Shown here piece after piece: positions 1 through 7,415 of a stretch of DNA of 64,000 nt. Numbering within the stretch: the stretch's first letter is position 1; each line of letters begins with the position of its first letter. Below the pieces are notes generated by a model, which saw nothing but the letters and a program-made list of their open reading frames with translations, did no database searches and had not been told where the DNA came from. Made by a program: the position numbers and the translations under genes. The DNA comes from Modicisalibacter sp049808615. Lineage in GTDB: Bacteria > Pseudomonadota > Gammaproteobacteria > Pseudomonadales > Halomonadaceae. The stretch lies in contig NZ_JBNCAN010000018.1 of the NCBI RefSeq assembly GCF_049808615.1, positions 1 through 64,000 of the forward strand, written 5' to 3'.

Positions 1-147
1 GGTCAAACGTCTCGACGAGTCGCTTGCCTCGATTTCGGTGACTGCTCACCGCATCGCTCACAAGCGCCCACATGAATTACCTGATCAATTGTTAAAGAGC
101 CGGCCGATGCCTCTCGGGTATCCCCTCGTCGGCAGCAGCGGATGCGT
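1..147 (-). other. Leader of an rRNA operon (16S lies off the left edge)
   Basis: Read on the minus strand, positions 100 to 90 give GCTCTTTAACA, the boxA antitermination element of bacterial rRNA leaders. It is followed by a stretch very like the E. coli rrn leader (ATTGATCAGGTAATTC, then TGTGGGCGCTTG). The 16S gene should begin just beyond position 1. No structural RNA is inside the window. The leader lies downstream of pssA on the same strand but has its own promoter. Confidence 0.8.
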
Positions 148-176
148 ACTTTACGGATCTCGACCGGGCCTGACAA
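148..176 (-). promoter_or_regulatory. Sigma70 promoter of the rRNA operon
   Basis: On the minus strand a -35 TTGTCA (176-171), the same hexamer as E. coli rrnB P1, is separated by 17 bp from a -10 TAAAGT (153-148). A GC-rich discriminator follows, typical of stringently controlled promoters. It lies about 50 bp upstream of boxA. Confidence 0.6.
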
Positions 177-194
177 GCCCTTGAGACGAAAAAT

Positions 195-1037
195 TTATCC
201 GACTTGCTTCTTGCTGCGACGCAGCTTGCGCATTAACGCCATGATGGGCCCCGAGGCGACATAACAACTGAATAACGTCAGCAACATAACCGAAGGCTCG
301 AGCGAAATGACAACGAAGCCTAGCACGATGGCCAACAAGGCCACGAAGGGGACCGGACCTTTAACATCCACGTCCTTGAAGCTGTAATAACGAATATTAC
401 TGACCATCAACACACCCGCAGCAGCAACGACGAAGGTCATGAGCACCTTGAAGCCAAAGGCATTGGCATCGAAATTATGAAATACCCAGACACAGCCGGC
501 CACCAGCGCCGCTGCGGAGGGGCTGGGTAGACCGATAAACCATTTCTTGTCCACCGAGCCGATCTGTACGTTGAAGCGCGCCAGCCGCAGCGCCGAGCAG
601 GCTACGTAGACGAAGGCAGCAATCCAACCAATCTTGCCGATGTCCTGCAGTATCCAGGCAAATGCCACGATGGCCGGCGCCACTCCAAACGAAAGCATGT
701 CGGCCAGGCTATCGTACTGGGCACCAAATTCGCTTTGAGTATTGGTCAAGCGCGCTACGCGCCCATCCAGGCCATCGAGCACCATTGAGACGAACACAGC
801 GATGGCTGCCGCTGCAAAATCACCGTTGATCGAGGCCACGACGGCAAAAAAACCGGAAAATAACGCCGAGGTAGTGAACAGGTTGGGTAATAGATAGATA
901 CCTCGACGACGCGTTTTCTTGCCATCCTCTACTGTGTCCTCAACGACATCCACTTCCTCTGTAAAACTGGAAAATTCCTGGCTGGTCGATGCTGTTTGGG
1001 GAGATGAGGATTCTTCCTGATTCGAATGCTGAGTCAT
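195..1037 (-). CDS. pssA: CDP-diacylglycerol--serine O-phosphatidyltransferase
   Basis: Integral membrane enzyme that condenses CDP-diacylglycerol with L-serine to phosphatidylserine, the precursor of phosphatidylethanolamine. The CDP-alcohol phosphotransferase signature is complete around residues 88-112: DGLDGRVAR, an 8-residue gap, then GAQYDSLAD. Several membrane helices follow. A hydrophilic, Ser/Glu-rich N-terminal tail of about 45 residues precedes the first helix. The open frame extends nine codons upstream of the start given here; I chose the internal ATG (MTQHSN) because GGAACGAGA precedes it, while the outer ATG has no ribosome binding site. It follows ilvC and is separated from it by a terminator, so it probably has its own promoter in 1038-1137. 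Confidence 0.9.
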   Translation of the reverse strand: MTQHSNQEESSSPQTASTSQEFSSFTEEVDVVEDTVEDGKKTRRRGIYLLPNLFTTSALFSGFFAVVASINGDFAAAAIAVFVSMVLDGLDGRVARLTNTQSEFGAQYDSLADMLSFGVAPAIVAFAWILQDIGKIGWIAAFVYVACSALRLARFNVQIGSVDKKWFIGLPSPSAAALVAGCVWVFHNFDANAFGFKVLMTFVVAAAGVLMVSNIRYYSFKDVDVKGPVPFVALLAIVLGFVVISLEPSVMLLTLFSCYVASGPIMALMRKLRRSKKQVG

Positions 1038-1137
1038 AGATCTCGTTCCGTTGCCGTGGGGCATGAATCATCATTTTACACTGTGTCGCCTTTAACGATA
1101 GGCGTATAGCGTCACAGATTGCCAGGCCCATGACGTC

Positions 1138-1163
1138 AAAAGGCGCGGAGATTCCGCGCCTTT
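1138..1163 (-). terminator. Rho-independent terminator after ilvC
   Basis: GGCGCGGA (1142-1149), a GAT loop and TCCGCGCC (1153-1160) form an 8-bp GC stem. A's lie on the left and T's on the right, so on the minus strand the hairpin is followed by TTTT. It lies 40 bp after the ilvC stop. Confidence 0.8.
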
Positions 1164-1202
1164 CTTACATACTCGATGTTTCTTTTCGATTCAGCGAACC
1201 GA

Positions 1203-2219
1203 TCAGTTCTTGCTTTTGTCGACCAACTGGTTGGCCGCGATCCAGGGCATCATCGAGCGAAGCTTGGCACCTACCTGCTCGACCGGATGATCTGCGTTGA
1301 GTCGGCGCCGCGCATGCATCGACGGATAGTTGGTACCACCTTCCTGGATAAACATCTTGGCATACTCTCCAGACTGGATGCGCTGGAGGGCGTTGCGCAT
1401 TGCGGCGCGAGACTGATCATTGATGATTTCCGGACCGGTGACGTACTCGCCATACTCCGCATTGTTGGAAATGGAGTAATTCATGTTGGCGATGCCGCCT
1501 TCATACATAAGATCGACGATCAATTTAAGTTCGTGCAGGCACTCGAAGTATGCCATTTCCGGCGCGTAGCCTGCTTCGGTCAGCGTTTCGAAACCTGCCT
1601 TGACCAACTCCACGGTGCCACCGCAGAGCACCGCCTGCTCACCAAAGAGATCCGTCTCGGTTTCATCCTTGAACGTCGTCTCGATGATACCGGTACGCCC
1701 ACCGCCGATGGCTGCGGCATAGGAAAGCGCTGTTTCCTTGGCCTGCCCGGAGGCATCCTGCTGGATGGCGATCAGATCGGGGATGCCACCGCCCCGTGTG
1801 AACTCAGATCGCACGGTGTGCCCCGGCGCCTTTGGCGCGATCATGATGACGTCCAAGTCTTCACGAGGCACGATCTGGTTGTAATGGATATTGAAGCCGT
1901 GGGCAAAGGCCAGGGTCGCCCCTTGCTTGAGATTGGGCTCGATATCGCGCTCGTAGATGGCTTTCTGATTCTCGTCCGGGGCGAGCACCATGACCACATC
2001 CGCCTCCTTGCTGGCCTCGGCCACGGACGCGACCTTGAGACCCGCCGCTTCGGCCTTGGCCGCGGAAGAAGACCCCGCACGCAGCGCCACGGTCACGTCC
2101 ACACCGGATTCCTTGAGGTTGTTGGCGTGGGCGTGACCTTGGGAGCCATAGCCAACGATGGCGACTTTCTTGGCCTGAATCAGGGAAAGATCACAATCCT
2201 TATCGTAATAAACGCGCAT
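1203..2219 (-). CDS. ilvC: Ketol-acid reductoisomerase (NADP+), class I
   Basis: Second common step of valine and isoleucine synthesis: isomerises and reduces acetolactate or acetohydroxybutyrate to the dihydroxy acids using NADPH and Mg2+. The protein has 338 residues, the class I length. The Rossmann motif GYGSQGHAHA lies at residues 24-33. The C-terminal knotted domain contains the metal-binding acidic positions (for example DLFGEQ). The start ATG is preceded by AAAGGAGTTC, a strong ribosome binding site. It is divergently transcribed from ilvY, the classical arrangement in which IlvY activates ilvC in response to its substrates. Confidence 0.97.
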   Translation of the reverse strand: MRVYYDKDCDLSLIQAKKVAIVGYGSQGHAHANNLKESGVDVTVALRAGSSSAAKAEAAGLKVASVAEASKEADVVMVLAPDENQKAIYERDIEPNLKQGATLAFAHGFNIHYNQIVPREDLDVIMIAPKAPGHTVRSEFTRGGGIPDLIAIQQDASGQAKETALSYAAAIGGGRTGIIETTFKDETETDLFGEQAVLCGGTVELVKAGFETLTEAGYAPEMAYFECLHELKLIVDLMYEGGIANMNYSISNNAEYGEYVTGPEIINDQSRAAMRNALQRIQSGEYAKMFIQEGGTNYPSMHARRRLNADHPVEQVGAKLRSMMPWIAANQLVDKSKN

Positions 2220-2312
2220 GCCGAACTCCTTTATATGGTGAACGCGAGCGGTCGCATGGCCGATTCGCGTGACGAATGGTTTAACGTGAGGTCACGATAC
2301 GCCAGGCATGAC

Positions 2313-2365
2313 GTTGCGTAAAACGCTATATTTGCAACACTGCAATTCACAAGATGCAACGCAAC
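2313..2365. promoter_or_regulatory. Probable IlvY operator region between ilvC and ilvY
   Basis: The 147-bp divergent spacer holds nested inverted repeats: inner TTGCA/TGCAA (2332-2336 and 2341-2345) and outer GTTGCGT/ACGCAAC (2313-2319 and 2359-2365), the latter ending at the ilvY start codon. E. coli IlvY binds TTGC-containing palindromes in the same divergent spacer. Assignment is by position and similarity. Confidence 0.5.
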
Positions 2366-2366
2366 C

Positions 2367-3251
2367 ATGGACTTCAGACCACTGAAACACTTTCTGGCCC
2401 TGGCAGAGACCCTACACTTCGGTCGCGCCAGCGATAGCTGCCATGTCAGCCCCTCGACGTTAAGCCGAGTGATTCAACAACTGGAAGCCCACTTGGGTGT
2501 CACTCTTTTCGAACGAAACAATCGCAGCGTCCAACTGACCCGGGAAGGCCGACTGTTCCAGCAGTACGCCAGGGAGGCCCTGGAACAGTGGGAATTGATG
2601 CGTCACGCCTTGATGAGCGAATCCGGCGAGTTATCCGGGGAAATAAGTATCTATTGTTCGGTCACCGCCAGCTACAGCTTTCTCTACGAACTGCTCAGTG
2701 AGTTTCGTTTGCGCTATCCGCGCATCGAACTCAAACTGCATACCGGCGATCCAGCGGACGCCATTCCTCGCGTGCTTGGCGGCGACGAGGACATGGCCAT
2801 CACGGCGTGCCCTGAAACACTTCCCCGGCAGCTCGCCTTCAAGCCCATCGCCCGATCGCCTCTGGTCTTCATCGCCCCGGACGAGCCCGCAGATTGGGTG
2901 CCTTCTATTACGTCCCCACCCCAAACAAGCGAATGGGTTCGCGCACCCATGATTCTTTCAGAGGCAGGGCTGGCCCGGGAGCGTACCGATGCCTGGTTCG
3001 AAGCACTCGGTATCAAGCCACACATATACGCCCAGGTGGGAGGAAACGAGGCTATCGTCAGCATGGTCGGACTGGGCTTCGGCATCGGCGTGGTGCCCAA
3101 GATCGTTCTCGATAACAGTCCGCTGGCCGACCGGGTACGTCTACTCGATATCCAGCCTGCCCTGGCGCCTTTCGATGTCGGATTATGCGTGACGGAGAAG
3201 CGACTCAAGAACCCGTTGATCCATGCACTTTGGGGACAGACTGGGCACTAA
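2367..3251 (+). CDS. ilvY: LysR-family transcriptional activator IlvY
   Basis: A 294-residue LysR-type regulator. The winged helix-turn-helix is N-terminal (MDFRPLKHFLALAETLHFGRA, with the recognition part SPSTLSRVIQQLE at residues 29-41). The effector-binding domain runs from about residue 90. Position opposite ilvC identifies it as IlvY, which induces ilvC when acetolactate or acetohydroxybutyrate accumulates and represses its own gene. The start codon has only a weak upstream purine stretch, and the outer arm of an inverted repeat touches it, consistent with autorepression. It is convergent with ilvH. Confidence 0.9.
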   Translation: MDFRPLKHFLALAETLHFGRASDSCHVSPSTLSRVIQQLEAHLGVTLFERNNRSVQLTREGRLFQQYAREALEQWELMRHALMSESGELSGEISIYCSVTASYSFLYELLSEFRLRYPRIELKLHTGDPADAIPRVLGGDEDMAITACPETLPRQLAFKPIARSPLVFIAPDEPADWVPSITSPPQTSEWVRAPMILSEAGLARERTDAWFEALGIKPHIYAQVGGNEAIVSMVGLGFGIGVVPKIVLDNSPLADRVRLLDIQPALAPFDVGLCVTEKRLKNPLIHALWGQTGH

Positions 3252-3276
3252 AAAGCCGCCCGTGGTAAGGCGGCTC
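3250..3276 (-). terminator. Terminator of the ilvIH operon
   Basis: AGCCGCC (3254-3260) pairs with GGCGGCT (3269-3275) across an 8-nt loop. On the minus strand it is followed by TTTTT. It lies just beyond the ilvH stop and also overlaps the ilvY stop; no T-run follows on the plus strand, so it is oriented for ilvH. Confidence 0.8.
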
Positions 3277-3295
3277 GATGATTGCCAGTAGACGC

Positions 3296-3787
3296 TCACA
3301 GGCTGAGCATCTTGTCGCCGCGGGCAATGCCCGACACACCGGTACGCGCTACTTCGAGAATACCGATCGGCGCCATGGCCTGGACGAAAGCGTCCAGCTT
3401 GCCGGCATCGCCGGTGATCTGCACAGTGTAGACGCTGGGAGTGACGTCGACCACCTGGGCTCGGAAGATGTCCGCCGTACGCTTGACCTCATCGCGCTGA
3501 GCGCCCAAGGCTTTGACCTTGACCAGCATCAGCTCCCGTTCGATGTGATTGCCTTCGGTCAGGTCGACCAGCTTGACCACATCGATCAGCTTGTTGAGCT
3601 GCTTGGTGATCTGCTCGACGACTCGATCATCTCCTACCGTGGTGACGGTCAGCCGTGACAGGGTTCCGTCTTCTGTCGGCGCCACATTGAGCGACTCGAT
3701 GTTGAAGTTACGCTGGGAGAAGAGCCCCACTACCCGAGACAGAGCACCAGGCTCATTTTCCAACAGAATCGAAATGATATGACGCAT
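3296..3787 (-). CDS. ilvH: Acetolactate synthase small (regulatory) subunit
   Basis: Regulatory subunit of acetohydroxyacid synthase; it binds valine through an N-terminal ACT domain and gives feedback inhibition and full activity to the large subunit. The ACT domain occupies about residues 1-80 (NEPGALSRVVGLFSQRNFNI is diagnostic), followed by the C-terminal small-subunit domain. At 163 residues it is the length of E. coli IlvH. Its ATG shares one base with the ilvI stop (TGATG), so translation is probably coupled. Confidence 0.95.
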   Translation of the reverse strand: MRHIISILLENEPGALSRVVGLFSQRNFNIESLNVAPTEDGTLSRLTVTTVGDDRVVEQITKQLNKLIDVVKLVDLTEGNHIERELMLVKVKALGAQRDEVKRTADIFRAQVVDVTPSVYTVQITGDAGKLDAFVQAMAPIGILEVARTGVSGIARGDKMLSL

Positions 3788-5511
3788 CAGGTCCGCTCCG
3801 TCTTCGAAAGCAGCATGTCACGCATGGAACCAAGAGGCACATGCATCGGATAGACGTGTTCGCGCGGGTCGACGTAAACGTCCAGGAACACCAGCTCGTT
3901 CTTGTCCGCAAAGGTTCGCTCGAGCGCCGGCTCGAGATCCTCGTAACGCTCCACTCTGAGCGCGGTGAAGCCATAGGCCTCGATCAGCTTTTGAAAATCC
4001 GGCAGTGACTCCATGTAGGAGTGGGCGTGGCGAGACTTGTAGTTCAAATCCTGCCACTGACGCACCATGCCTAGCGACCCATTGTTGAGGTTGACGATCT
4101 TGACACCGATACCGTACTGCTTACAGGTCGAAAGCTCCTGCATCATCATCTGGAAACTGCCCTCGCCGGTGACGCAGACCACGTCATCATCTGGATAGCT
4201 CTGCTTGATGCCCATGGCCGCCGGAAATCCGAATCCCATGGTGCCCAAGCCCCCGGACGTGATGAAGCGGTGAGGCTTGTCGAACTTGTAGTACTGGCCG
4301 GCAAACATCTGGTGCTGACCGACATCCGTAGTGACGAAGGCCTCGCCGCGGGTCATGCGGCAGATTTCCTCAATGACCTGCTGAGGCTTGATCGGCTCCC
4401 CCGGCTCCGCGGGTTCATAGAGCTTGCCATAGCGCTCCTCGCGCCAGCCGTCGATCTTCTGCCACCACTCGATGAGTGCCTCCGGATTACTCGGTTCGCG
4501 GTCCTGCACCAGGCTGATCATCTCACTGATGACGCTCCCGGCGGGCCCCACGATCGGAACATCCGCGCGCACGGTCTTGGAGATCGAACTGGGGTCGATG
4601 TCCGCATGCACGATCTTGGCCGTCGGACAGAATTTCGAGGTGCTGTTGGTCACGCGATCATCGAAGCGCGCCCCGATGGCGATGATCAGATCCGCATGGT
4701 GCATGGCCATGTTCGACTCGTAGGAACCATGCATGCCCAGCCAGCCCAGTGACTGGCGATCGCTCTGCGGATAAGCCCCGATACCCATCAGCGTGGTGGT
4801 GATCGGGTAGCCGAGACGTCGCACCAGATCGGTCAGCGCTTCGCAGGCATCACCGGTGACCACCCCGCCACCGGTATAGAACACCGGGCGACGTGCCTTG
4901 AGCATCAGCTCCACGGCCTTCTTGATCTGGCCGGAATGTCCTCGGGTGACCGGATTGTAGGAGCGCAGCTTGACCTTCTTCGGATAGACGTATTCGTAGC
5001 GCTCGGTGGGCGCGGTCATGTCCTTGGGAATGTCCACAACCACCGGCCCGGGACGCCCCGAAGCCGCCAGATAGTAGGCCTTCTTGAGTACCGTCGGTAT
5101 CTCAGACGGATGACGGATCGAGAAGCTGTGCTTCACGATCGGCCGGGTCACGCCGATGATATCGGTCTCCTGGAAGGCATCCTCACCGATCAGGTGGCTG
5201 GCCACCTGGCCGCACAGCACCACCATTGGAATCGAGTCCATATAGGCGGTGGCGATACCGGTCACGGCATTAGTCGCGCCGGGCCCGGAGGTGACCAACA
5301 CGGTACCGGGCTTACCGGATGCCCGCGCATAGCCATCGGCCGCATGGGTAGCGGCCTGTTCGTGACGCACTAGAATGTGTTTGACGTCATCCTGACGGAA
5401 CAGCGCATCATAGATATGCAGCGCGGCTCCGCCAGGATAGCCATAGATGTACTCAACGCCCTCATCCTTCAGGAAGCGGGCGATCATATCGGCGCCGGAA
5501 AGCAGTTCCAC
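3787..5511 (-). CDS. ilvI: Acetolactate synthase large (catalytic) subunit
   Basis: Thiamine-diphosphate enzyme that makes 2-acetolactate or 2-aceto-2-hydroxybutyrate from pyruvate, the first committed step of branched-chain amino acid synthesis. The three ThDP-enzyme domains are visible: the N-terminal pyrimidine-binding domain with the catalytic Glu in VRHEQAATHAADGYAR; the central domain; and the C-terminal ThDP/Mg domain with GEGSFQMM and NNGSLGMV. The open frame extends 36 codons upstream, but I place the start at the GTG (5511) because AGGGGAGA lies 8 nt before it. That gives 574 residues, the same as E. coli IlvI. It is followed by ilvH in one operon. Confidence 0.95.
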   Translation of the reverse strand: MELLSGADMIARFLKDEGVEYIYGYPGGAALHIYDALFRQDDVKHILVRHEQAATHAADGYARASGKPGTVLVTSGPGATNAVTGIATAYMDSIPMVVLCGQVASHLIGEDAFQETDIIGVTRPIVKHSFSIRHPSEIPTVLKKAYYLAASGRPGPVVVDIPKDMTAPTERYEYVYPKKVKLRSYNPVTRGHSGQIKKAVELMLKARRPVFYTGGGVVTGDACEALTDLVRRLGYPITTTLMGIGAYPQSDRQSLGWLGMHGSYESNMAMHHADLIIAIGARFDDRVTNSTSKFCPTAKIVHADIDPSSISKTVRADVPIVGPAGSVISEMISLVQDREPSNPEALIEWWQKIDGWREERYGKLYEPAEPGEPIKPQQVIEEICRMTRGEAFVTTDVGQHQMFAGQYYKFDKPHRFITSGGLGTMGFGFPAAMGIKQSYPDDDVVCVTGEGSFQMMMQELSTCKQYGIGVKIVNLNNGSLGMVRQWQDLNYKSRHAHSYMESLPDFQKLIEAYGFTALRVERYEDLEPALERTFADKNELVFLDVYVDPREHVYPMHVPLGSMRDMLLSKTERT

Positions 5512-5862
5512 AGTTATTTCTCCCCTGGAGGTCTCGAGTGCCATTTCGCCCCCGGAATGGGTGACGAAAATCGAGTGCGGCAATACGCCGCTGCCGGCAA
5601 CGCCGGCACCTGATGCCAAACCCTGGCGTTATACGGCCCGGATAGGGCCTGCACTCTATATCGCGACGGATCGCCGCGTCGGGGTTGGGCCAGAATGGAC
5701 GGTTAGCCCATGCCTGGAAATCCTTGCAAGGCGGGTAGAGGTCTCGCACCTACCCTTCACGCAGCGCTCGAGGATCGCCCGATATTGCCGCGCCCACAAT
5801 CAGGAACCGTCAAGATTCCATTAGCTGCCCGAAACTGTCAACCGGCCAACCATGTTGCGACG
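5512..5862 (-). promoter_or_regulatory. Upstream region of ilvIH
   Basis: About 350 bp without a convincing gene. On the minus strand a TTGACA (5841-5836) is followed 17-18 bp later by a weak -10 (GAATCT or AATCTT), a plausible promoter. A GCCGGC-rich hairpin lies near 5592-5612 but has no U-run. I looked for a leader peptide rich in Ile, Leu or Val codons followed by alternative hairpins and saw none, so classical attenuation is not supported. Control of this operon therefore probably lies in a DNA-binding protein such as Lrp (inference). Confidence 0.35.
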
Positions 5863-5863
5863 C

Positions 5864-5889
5864 AAAAAAGTCCGCCGGGAAAGGCGGAC
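5864..5889 (-). terminator. Terminator in repeat copy A
   Basis: GTCCGCC (5870-5876) and GGCGGAC (5883-5889) pair across GGGAAA, followed on the minus strand by TTTTTT. Relative to the clpB terminator, one base pair has changed on both sides (C-G to T-A), so the stem is intact. It now terminates transcription from the luxR gene upstream. Confidence 0.75.
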
Positions 5890-5917
5890 CAAGGAGGAAA
5901 AAGCGTTCTGAACGACA

Positions 5918-6046
5918 TCATTTGTCGAATTTCAGATGGCCGTCCTGGGAGCTTACGCGGATAATATTGCCAGAAGCGAAACGACCGGTCAGCAGATCCC
6001 GGGCCAGCAGGTTCTCGATCCGGCTCTAGATGGCACGCTTGAGCGG
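5918..6046 (-). pseudogene. clpB 3'-end remnant
   Basis: In the clpB frame this segment encodes about 42 residues aligning with the ClpB C-terminus: PLKRAI, a stop, SRIENLLARDLLTGRF, then a tail ending in DGHLKFDK and the same TGA. The CAG codon for Gln in the intact gene is TAG here (6026-6028). There is no start and no preceding domain, so it is a non-functional fragment. It lies 25 bp downstream of the luxR stop. Confidence 0.85.
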
Positions 6047-6071
6047 ACAGGCAACCCTGTGGGATAACGAC

Positions 6072-7196
6072 TCAAAGTGACGTGAGTTTAGCCAGCAACT
6101 GGCCACGGTTATTCACGTCCAGTTTATCGTAAATCCGTCGCGTATGGCTCACGACGGTATGCTTGCTCATGTTCATCTGTGCGGCGATTTGCTCGGTCGA
6201 TATATCGGTCGCCAACAAAAGGCAAACCTGCATTTGGCGGCGTGATAGAGAAGGCATATCACGAAGTCGGCGAAGTATCCGTACTGTCTTGGGCTCCTGA
6301 TAGCGTACATGGACACCGACCAGCGATGAGGGCTCTGGCTCCGCCTGATGGAGGCCATCATTATTCAGCCAATAGGCGCGAAAGATAAAGCCACCCAGAT
6401 TGTTGCGATGACGGTAAACAGGCGGGGTGCTGGCAAACATGCCGCTGGTGAAAACGGTAGTCAGACGCCTGCACAGTTGTGCGACTGGATCAGGCAAACG
6501 CAGGTCGTCGCTGTGAGTCTGCCAAGAGATAACCGGCCGTGTCGCCATGATCAACAGTCGATGCGCCTCCTCGGAAAAATGATGTATCCGGCCTTCGTGA
6601 TCAGCGATTATAAAACCTTCCCGTTCACTGTCCACCAGCAACTCTTCACAGCGAGGCGCAGCCGTCAGCGCATGGGCGATAAAGGGCATCAAGCGTTCCA
6701 GCGAGCCTAGCTGATCGGACCTGAATTCGCTATCTCTCTCCGTACGGTGCAATCCGAAGCCGCCAAGCGCGATCCCATTTTCACGTACGACGACATTGAT
6801 GCTGCGATGCAAATTGGCAGGGCGAAGAAACAGATTGTAATAGTCGTGGCGATAATAACTGCGGCGATCGTCCTTGAGCATATCCTCGAGCAGCAATACG
6901 GTCTTGTGAACATTAACTCGACCGCGCATCACATCGCGGAAGGAAGCCACCACCTCCTCTTCCCGCCGGTTATACATTTCCTCGAAATAGAGAGGTAGCA
7001 GTGGCAACAACTCGTCCATATTTTCCGCATAGCTGTTGCTCATCTCACCTTCAGGACCCGACCAAGTGAAGCAATTGGTATAGGAGGGGATAAGGTTGTG
7101 CAGCTCTTCCAGTATTGCCGGCATTATCACTTCGCCACCCAACCCTAGGCAGCAAAGCTGCTTGATACGCGCCTCGGCACTAGCGAGCGGATTCAT
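6072..7196 (-). CDS. LuxR-family transcriptional regulator
   Basis: A 374-residue protein with a C-terminal LuxR helix-turn-helix at about residues 315-370 (LSRRQMQVCLLLATD, then ISTEQIAAQMNMSKHTVVSH). The N-terminal 300 residues show no recognisable receiver, acyl-homoserine-lactone or kinase domain; a GAF/PAS-like sensor is possible but not demonstrated. It is divergent from the unknown gene at 7416-8498 with an AT-rich 219-bp spacer, and both lie between duplicated clpB ends, so it may regulate that neighbour (inference). No good ribosome binding site precedes the ATG. A functional target cannot be read from the sequence. Confidence 0.8.
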   Translation of the reverse strand: MNPLASAEARIKQLCCLGLGGEVIMPAILEELHNLIPSYTNCFTWSGPEGEMSNSYAENMDELLPLLPLYFEEMYNRREEEVVASFRDVMRGRVNVHKTVLLLEDMLKDDRRSYYRHDYYNLFLRPANLHRSINVVVRENGIALGGFGLHRTERDSEFRSDQLGSLERLMPFIAHALTAAPRCEELLVDSEREGFIIADHEGRIHHFSEEAHRLLIMATRPVISWQTHSDDLRLPDPVAQLCRRLTTVFTSGMFASTPPVYRHRNNLGGFIFRAYWLNNDGLHQAEPEPSSLVGVHVRYQEPKTVRILRRLRDMPSLSRRQMQVCLLLATDISTEQIAAQMNMSKHTVVSHTRRIYDKLDVNNRGQLLAKLTSL

Positions 7197-7415
7197 GATG
7201 TTTCAAAGCGCGTCGATAACGAGACCGGCGCCACCCCCCCTGTAAGCTTGCGCTGCCTAAATATAACTATACGGCACTAATAATGTAGCATTAGAGGTGA
7301 CGTTTTTCCCGTTACCTAATTGTTATTACTGACCTGTGGGCATTAGGTAGCCACTGATGATTTGGGTTTCAGCGCTTAGCTACTGCCCTCTTCAACTCAG
7401 CAGGGAGATAGTGTC
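7197..7415. promoter_or_regulatory. Divergent AT-rich spacer with an inverted repeat
   Basis: The spacer between luxR and the unknown gene is clearly more AT-rich than the surroundings. It holds an 8-bp inverted repeat TACCTAAT/ATTAGGTA (7313-7320 and 7342-7349) about 65 bp upstream of the plus-strand gene. It could be the LuxR-protein operator. No clear -35/-10 pair was found. Confidence 0.35.

Larger units (their letters stand above)
5863..6046. repeat. Direct repeat, copy A: decayed clpB 3' end plus terminator
   Basis: This 184-bp segment matches 8521-8705 in the same orientation with about 29 differences by eye, roughly 84% identity. Similarity begins at the terminator A-run and stops abruptly after TTGAGCGG inside the clpB coding sequence. 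Together with copy B it brackets the luxR gene and the unknown gene at 7416-8498. Confidence 0.85.

Noticed and set aside
166..180. GGGC/GCCC hairpin as terminator of pssA
   Set aside because: The stem is only 4 bp, has no T-run and overlaps the -35 of the rRNA promoter.
1176..2321. Long plus-strand open frame over ilvC
   Set aside because: It is the antisense shadow of the well-supported ilvC gene and has no recognisable protein features.
5512..5862. Attenuator with a branched-chain leader peptide upstream of ilvI
   Set aside because: No short frame rich in Ile, Leu or Val codons and no alternative hairpin with a U-run was found.
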